From Bacteroidia bacterium (GTDB lineage: Bacteria; Bacteroidota; Bacteroidia; NS11-12g; UBA9320), in assembly GCA_013042025.1 (NCBI GenBank), contig JABDQY010000136.1:1-8092 (forward strand): a DNA stretch of 8,092 nucleotides, written 5' to 3'. The notes beneath the pieces were generated by a model. That model was not told where the DNA came from, made no database searches, and saw only the letters and a program-made list of their open reading frames with translations. Both the position numbers and the translations under genes were made by a program. Positions 6,291-8,092 of the stretch are shown piece by piece (position 1 is the first letter of the stretch; every line of letters begins with the position of its first letter).

Positions 6291-6827
6291 ATGAAAAAAA
6301 TACATTTAATATTCGCACTACTTTTTACAGCTTCAGCTGCAATAGCCATTTCATGGACACCGAATTCAGCTTCTGTTAAATTCTATATAAAAAACACTGG
6401 AGTTACGGTGGATGGCACCTTATCTGGACTAAAAGCTACAGTTAGTTTTGACCCAAATGATCTAGCAAATTCTAAGATTTATGCTTCTGTTAATGTAAAT
6501 ACAATAAAAACAGGAATTCAAAAGAGAGACAACCACTTGCTTCAACCCGAATATTTTAATGCAGCAAAACATCCAAAAATTGTGATGACATCAACAGCCT
6601 TTTCAAGTAAAGGTGGAAATAACTATAATGGAACTTTTAACGTTTCAATAAAAGGAAAAACAAAGTCAGTTAAGGTTCCTTTTACATTTACTGAAACGAA
6701 CGGTAAAGGAAAATTTGCCGGCAGTTTTAAAGTCGACAGACTTGATTATGGGGTTGGAGAAAGTAGCTGGATGTTGGGTGACGACGTTACTGTTAAAATC
6801 TCACTGACTTCAACTAAAAAAGACTAG
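6291..6827 (+). CDS. YceI-family periplasmic lipid/isoprenoid-binding protein
   Basis: A 178-residue secreted protein. Residues 1-19 are a signal peptide (MKKIHLIFALLFTASAAIA). The mature chain shows the YceI lipocalin-like fold: SWTPNSASVKFYIKN at the start, the signature QKRDNHLLQPEYF (77-89) with AAKHPKI (91-97), NGTFNVSIKGKTKSV (113-127), and the closing KVDRLDYGVG (147-156). YceI proteins bind long amphipathic chains in a hydrophobic tunnel; a Thermus homologue (TT1927b) was crystallised with a polyisoprenoid. That fits the UbiA prenyltransferase in the same operon: this protein could carry the lipid product across the periplasm. YceI genes are common in Bacteroidota and not all have such partners, so this link is inference. 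It is the last gene of the operon, with its TAG five bases from the stop of the converging HAD gene. Confidence 0.9.
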   Translation: MKKIHLIFALLFTASAAIAISWTPNSASVKFYIKNTGVTVDGTLSGLKATVSFDPNDLANSKIYASVNVNTIKTGIQKRDNHLLQPEYFNAAKHPKIVMTSTAFSSKGGNNYNGTFNVSIKGKTKSVKVPFTFTETNGKGKFAGSFKVDRLDYGVGESSWMLGDDVTVKISLTSTKKD

Positions 6828-6839
6828 AATTTCTAATCT
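6815..6839 (-). terminator. Intrinsic terminator of the leftward YkvA-HAD unit, between convergent stops
   Basis: Read leftward, AGATTAGA (6839-6832) pairs with TCTAGTCT (6828-6821) as an eight-base stem including one G-U pair, with an AAT loop, and the downstream arm continues into T residues (6820-6816). The hairpin covers the HAD stop codon and the tail of the YceI gene. On the rightward strand the same stem has a C-A mismatch and no T tract, so it would work poorly there. The stem is AT-rich and of moderate strength. Confidence 0.5.
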
Positions 6840-7261
6840 TCAAACATCTCTATTAGCTTTAACTGAGATGTTAGATCTGTGAACTTACCTTTATACTTTG
6901 TGGCTCTTACAATGTGATTGTCAATCCAATGGTAGTTTCCTCCTCTTGGTTTTCCATATAACACTCCATGATGTTTAAAACCGTGTTTGTCTAACCATTT
7001 CTCGGTAACCTCTTTTTGCTCTATAGTTCTAGAAGTAAAAAACGTAATGATATGACCTTGATCGTACCATTTGTTTAACGTTTTTAAGGCGTCTGGAAAC
7101 GGTTTACATGTTGCCATTCGTTCGGGTTCTTCATTCGGAATGTCGTCTGTTATCGTTCCGTCAATATCGATAAGATAGTTTTTTACATCATCGGCTAGTG
7201 CCGGACTAAGATGGTTACCATCTTTATCTGTTAGATCCTTTAATTTTTGATTCTTAGACAT
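6833..7261 (-). CDS. Small HAD-superfamily hydrolase
   Basis: A 142-residue cytoplasmic protein with all four HAD motifs: motif I DIDGTIT (32-38, nucleophile D32 and acid/base D34), motif II TSR (76-78), the motif III Lys in GKPRGG (K104) and motif IV WIDN (D114). No cap domain is large enough to restrict substrates, so it is a C0-type enzyme acting on an exposed or macromolecular phosphate, or a small-molecule phosphatase. Some relatives in Bacteroidota databases carry the label phosphoheptose isomerase, which the motifs do not support. A polar N-terminal stretch of about 30 residues precedes the catalytic fold. It begins 4 bases after the YkvA-like gene and is probably co-transcribed with it. 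Its substrate is unknown. Confidence 0.8.
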   Translation of the reverse strand: MSKNQKLKDLTDKDGNHLSPALADDVKNYLIDIDGTITDDIPNEEPERMATCKPFPDALKTLNKWYDQGHIITFFTSRTIEQKEVTEKWLDKHGFKHHGVLYGKPRGGNYHWIDNHIVRATKYKGKFTDLTSQLKLIEMFED

Positions 7262-7265
7262 TTGG

Positions 7266-7661
7266 CTACGAAATTACTTCAACATCGTCAAATGTAGTCT
7301 CTGACTTAAACTTTTCTAATTCTCCTTTTACTTTCTTTATAACAATTCCAATTACCGCTGCATCATCGAGAAAACCTAAGCCGATAATAAAATCAGGAAC
7401 CAAGTCAAATGGATTTATAAAATAAATTAACCCTCCGATGACATAAATAAGGGTCTTCTTTGAGAATTTATATTTCCCATTACGAGCTGCTAACACCATT
7501 TTTCTTAACGTTTGAATATCTGCCCACAATCCTGACCCTATAGCATCTTTTTTTTCCTCAGCCTTAGTACCTGAGTCGTCAAATACTTCTTTAACTTTTT
7601 CATTATTAGTGAATATTTGCTTGGCCAAATTTAAGGCCTGTTTGAAAGTTCTTGTTTTCAT
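7266..7661 (-). CDS. YkvA/DUF1232 family membrane protein
   Basis: A 131-residue protein. The DUF1232 core lies at about residues 67-108: a hydrophobic segment TLIYVIGGLIYFINP, then FDLVPDFIIGLGFLDDAAVIG (85-105), with the characteristic proline-flanked PxDLxPD and GFLDD. The N-terminal 65 residues are charged and helical, and the C-terminus is acidic. One or two membrane-associated helices are expected in the inner membrane. Family function is unknown. ATG 7661 is the natural start, with no Shine-Dalgarno. It heads the leftward pair and diverges from the EamA-like gene across only about 34 bases. Confidence 0.85.
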   Translation of the reverse strand: MKTRTFKQALNLAKQIFTNNEKVKEVFDDSGTKAEEKKDAIGSGLWADIQTLRKMVLAARNGKYKFSKKTLIYVIGGLIYFINPFDLVPDFIIGLGFLDDAAVIGIVIKKVKGELEKFKSETTFDDVEVIS

Positions 7662-7670
7662 AACACTTGG

Positions 7671-7678
7671 TAAATTTA
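7671..7678. promoter_or_regulatory. Palindromic TAAATTTA, possible shared -7 region between divergent genes
   Basis: The roughly 34-base gap between the ykvA-like and EamA-like starts contains TAAATTTA, which reads the same on both strands and differs from the TAnnTTTG -7 consensus in one base. It ends 9 bases before the leftward ATG at 7661. No matching -33 element was found on either strand, and such AT-rich octamers are common in this base composition, so this is weak. Confidence 0.2.
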
Positions 7679-7695
7679 AATTATTATTGCTGTAC

Positions 7696-8092
7696 TTGCC
7701 AGTACCAATAAATAATAAACAAAAAGCATACCTACAATTGCACGTGGCAGTACTTCTCTTTGGAATTACTGCTATTCTCGGTAAACTAATTAGCCTTGAC
7801 TCAATTTCACTTGTATGGAACCGTTTATGGATAGCTGTTTTAGGCTTGGCATTCGTTCCAGGAGCATTAAGAGGAATAAAATCTATTCAAAGAAAAAGCA
7901 TTATACGATATATTCTGATTGGTATAATAGTTTCATTGCATTGGGTTGCCTTTTATGGTAGTATTAAGTTGGGAAATAATGCGTCAATTACACTTGCATG
8001 TTTAGCAACTTCATCTCTCTTCACTTCAGTTCTGGAACCCTTAATAACAAAATCTAAATTTCAAATTCAAGAGCTATTTCTAGGGGTACTAG
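7696..8092 (+). CDS. EamA/DMT-superfamily permease, N-terminal part, cut by window edge
   Basis: The frame is open to the window edge, giving about 132 residues. The sequence LHVAVLLFGITAILGKLI is the first transmembrane helix typical of EamA (drug/metabolite transporter) proteins, followed by SLVWNRLWIAVLGLAF (helix 2), YILIGIIVSLHWVAFYGSI (helix 3) and NNASITLACLATSSLFTSVLEPL (helix 4), with the ExPL motif. A full protein of ten helices and about 290-300 residues is expected, so more than half lies outside. No in-frame ATG precedes helix 1; I chose TTG 7696, giving MPVPINNKQK, but TTG 7687 is equally open, so the start is uncertain. It sits in the inner membrane and exports or imports an unknown metabolite. 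There is nothing to link it to the biosynthetic operon. Confidence 0.8.
   Translation, partial: MPVPINNKQKAYLQLHVAVLLFGITAILGKLISLDSISLVWNRLWIAVLGLAFVPGALRGIKSIQRKSIIRYILIGIIVSLHWVAFYGSIKLGNNASITLACLATSSLFTSVLEPLITKSKFQIQELFLGVL

Noticed and set aside
6833..7261. Phosphoheptose isomerase
   Set aside because: The label is used for some relatives, but the protein has the four HAD motifs and no SIS-type sugar isomerase sequence.

Overview
The window looks like AT-rich chromosomal DNA from a member of the Bacteroidota, most likely a flavobacterium-like marine or environmental lineage. The reasons are: no Shine-Dalgarno sequences ahead of the starts; a candidate Bacteroidota-type -7 box (TAnnTTTG pattern) before the main operon; several beta-barrel outer-membrane proteins with short signal peptides ending in ...GQ, ...AQ or ...YSQ; and a UbiA-family protein with the YPLTQIYQH signature I associate with this phylum. 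No rRNA, tRNA, insertion sequence or CRISPR array was seen.

Layout. Positions 1-144 hold the 3' end of a rightward gene (or a 47-residue small ORF), followed by a good intrinsic terminator (170-202). Positions 225-6827 hold eight tightly packed rightward genes that look like one operon: a small outer-membrane barrel, a UbiA-family prenyltransferase, a type III polyketide synthase (PKS), a class I SAM methyltransferase, a geranylgeranyl-reductase-like FAD oxidoreductase, an Omp85/D15-type barrel without POTRA domains, another outer-membrane barrel, and a periplasmic YceI-family lipid-binding protein. Junctions are 1-17 nt overlaps or 2-32 nt gaps. Positions 6833-7661 hold a leftward pair (YkvA/DUF1232 membrane protein, then a HAD hydrolase) ending at a terminator lodged between the convergent stops. 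From about 7696 to the window edge runs the start of a rightward EamA/DMT-family permease.

How the genes may work together. The core PKS-methyltransferase-flavoenzyme set resembles bacterial pathways for alkylresorcinol, alkylpyrone or alkylquinone phenolic lipids (the Streptomyces srs type), with a membrane prenyltransferase added. The unusual part is that the same transcript carries three outer-membrane barrels and a secreted YceI protein, a family with known isoprenoid/lipid-binding members. My inference is that the operon makes a methylated, possibly prenylated, aromatic lipid or quinone at the inner membrane and provides periplasmic carriage and outer-membrane placement or export. The product is not readable from sequence. 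The flanking leftward pair and the EamA gene look unrelated.
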